From Affinundibacterium nitidum (lineage in GTDB: Bacteria > Pseudomonadota > Gammaproteobacteria > Burkholderiales > Burkholderiaceae_D), in assembly GCF_014284155.1 (NCBI RefSeq), contig NZ_JACOFZ010000010.1:1-64000 (forward strand): DNA of 64,000 nucleotides, read 5' to 3'. Shown here piece after piece: positions 63,708 to 64,000 of the stretch. Below the pieces are notes generated by a model. It searched no databases, was not told the DNA's origin, and saw only the letters and a program-made list of their open reading frames with translations. A program made the translations under genes and the position numbers. Numbering within the stretch: position 1 is the stretch's first letter; each line of letters opens with the position of its first letter.

Positions 63708-64000
63708 TTACCCGACTACAGCCTGATATACCAAACGTTTAAATTCAAATGAATACGGATGCCAAAACGCCATCTGTCTTTGCGTCATCAATAGGCCCGC
63801 CAAATTATGGCGGGGTGAAATCCACCAATGGGTACCCGCGATACCACCCCATTCGAATTCGCCATGCGCTTGTGGCGGATCATTTTCACCTGGCTGCATG
63901 GTCACAGCGCCACCGAAACCAAAGCCTTTACCAGGGACGTCGCCAACGCCCGGAAAAGCAATGCCCCAGCCAGCAGGCAAATGGTTCTGCATCATCAAAG
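63708..64000 (-). CDS. Serine hydrolase (class C beta-lactamase fold), 3' end
   Basis: The last 97 or so residues of a protein that continues past the window edge. GWGIAFPGVGDVPGKGFGFGG and GEFEWGGIAGTHWWISPRHNLAGLLMTQRQM match the end of class C/EstB-type serine hydrolases, where the HxG-like or GGxxGT loop near strand B3 precedes the C-terminal helix (FEFKRLVYQAVVG). The catalytic Ser and Tyr are outside the window, so esterase or beta-lactamase activity cannot be told apart. It is upstream of creB on the same strand, 76 bp away. Confidence 0.8.
   Translation of the reverse strand, partial: LMMQNHLPAGWGIAFPGVGDVPGKGFGFGGAVTMQPGENDPPQAHGEFEWGGIAGTHWWISPRHNLAGLLMTQRQMAFWHPYSFEFKRLVYQAVVG

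Overview
The window looks like a chromosomal segment of a betaproteobacterium of the order Burkholderiales, most plausibly an Oxalobacteraceae genus such as Undibacterium. This is judged from family content alone: rsmB-DUF4390-ntrY-ntrX order, DUF1840 and DUF3567 proteins, TorF-glnK-amtB, a phasin and biosynthetic thiolase of polyhydroxybutyrate (PHB) metabolism, ubiK-comM, and moderate GC. No rRNA, tRNA, prophage or CRISPR array was seen.

Layout. 1-215 is the right end of an IS200/IS605-family element carrying a tnpB 3' end. It has landed inside a LytTR response-regulator gene (216-804) whose LytS-type kinase (845-1717) and a small membrane protein (1719-2162) lie upstream on the minus strand. 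2383-9849 is a plus-strand block: lipoprotein, DUF1840, alpha/beta hydrolase, rsmB, DUF4390, ntrY, an NtrX-like regulator without an AAA+ domain, and a small CobW-like protein. 10057-10314 is DUF3567, followed by a candidate small RNA gene on the minus strand. 10876-15869 holds an M20 amidohydrolase, a chemoreceptor, comM and ubiK. 16266-18986 is a nitrogen operon (TorF porin, glnK, amtB) with a recognisable sigma-54 promoter and an NtrC-type site. 19105-24148 holds a TPR-GAF histidine kinase and the alkylation-repair genes ada/alkA fusion and ogt. 24359-26294 holds phaP and phaA, the phasin promoter being flanked by two TGC-rich palindromes. 26357-31226 is a tightly packed minus-strand operon: GAF-HD-GYP, CHASE2 cyclase, SH3 protein, M48 protease.

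31493-38665 holds an S9 peptidase, a receiver-domain protein, an intact LytS/LytTR pair and a POT peptide transporter. 38797-45120 (minus) holds a DUF945 protein, a PAS-GGDEF-EAL protein overlapping a DUF3391-HD-GYP protein, and an orphan solute-binding protein. 45333-50977 is metallophosphoesterase, Ser/Thr kinase-USP fusion and propeller-GGDEF. 51115-55589 is an M28 peptidase, a helix-hairpin-helix protein and a BlaI/BlaR1-like pair. 55641-64000 (minus) is a propeller histidine kinase, creD, creC, creB and the 3' end of a serine hydrolase.

The window is very rich in signalling: five histidine kinases besides NtrY/CreC-type count (LytS x2, NtrY, CreC, TPR-HK, propeller-HK make six in all), four cyclic-di-GMP proteins, a class III cyclase, a Ser/Thr kinase and a BlaR1-like protease. 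The best leads for something undescribed are the anti-Shine-Dalgarno small RNA that appears to share a TGC palindrome with the phasin promoter, the small membrane protein that copies the membrane domain of its neighbouring LytS kinase, the IS605 insertion with its implied guide, and an interleaved stem-loop pair upstream of the POT transporter. All functional assignments come from reading motifs by eye; no database search was possible.
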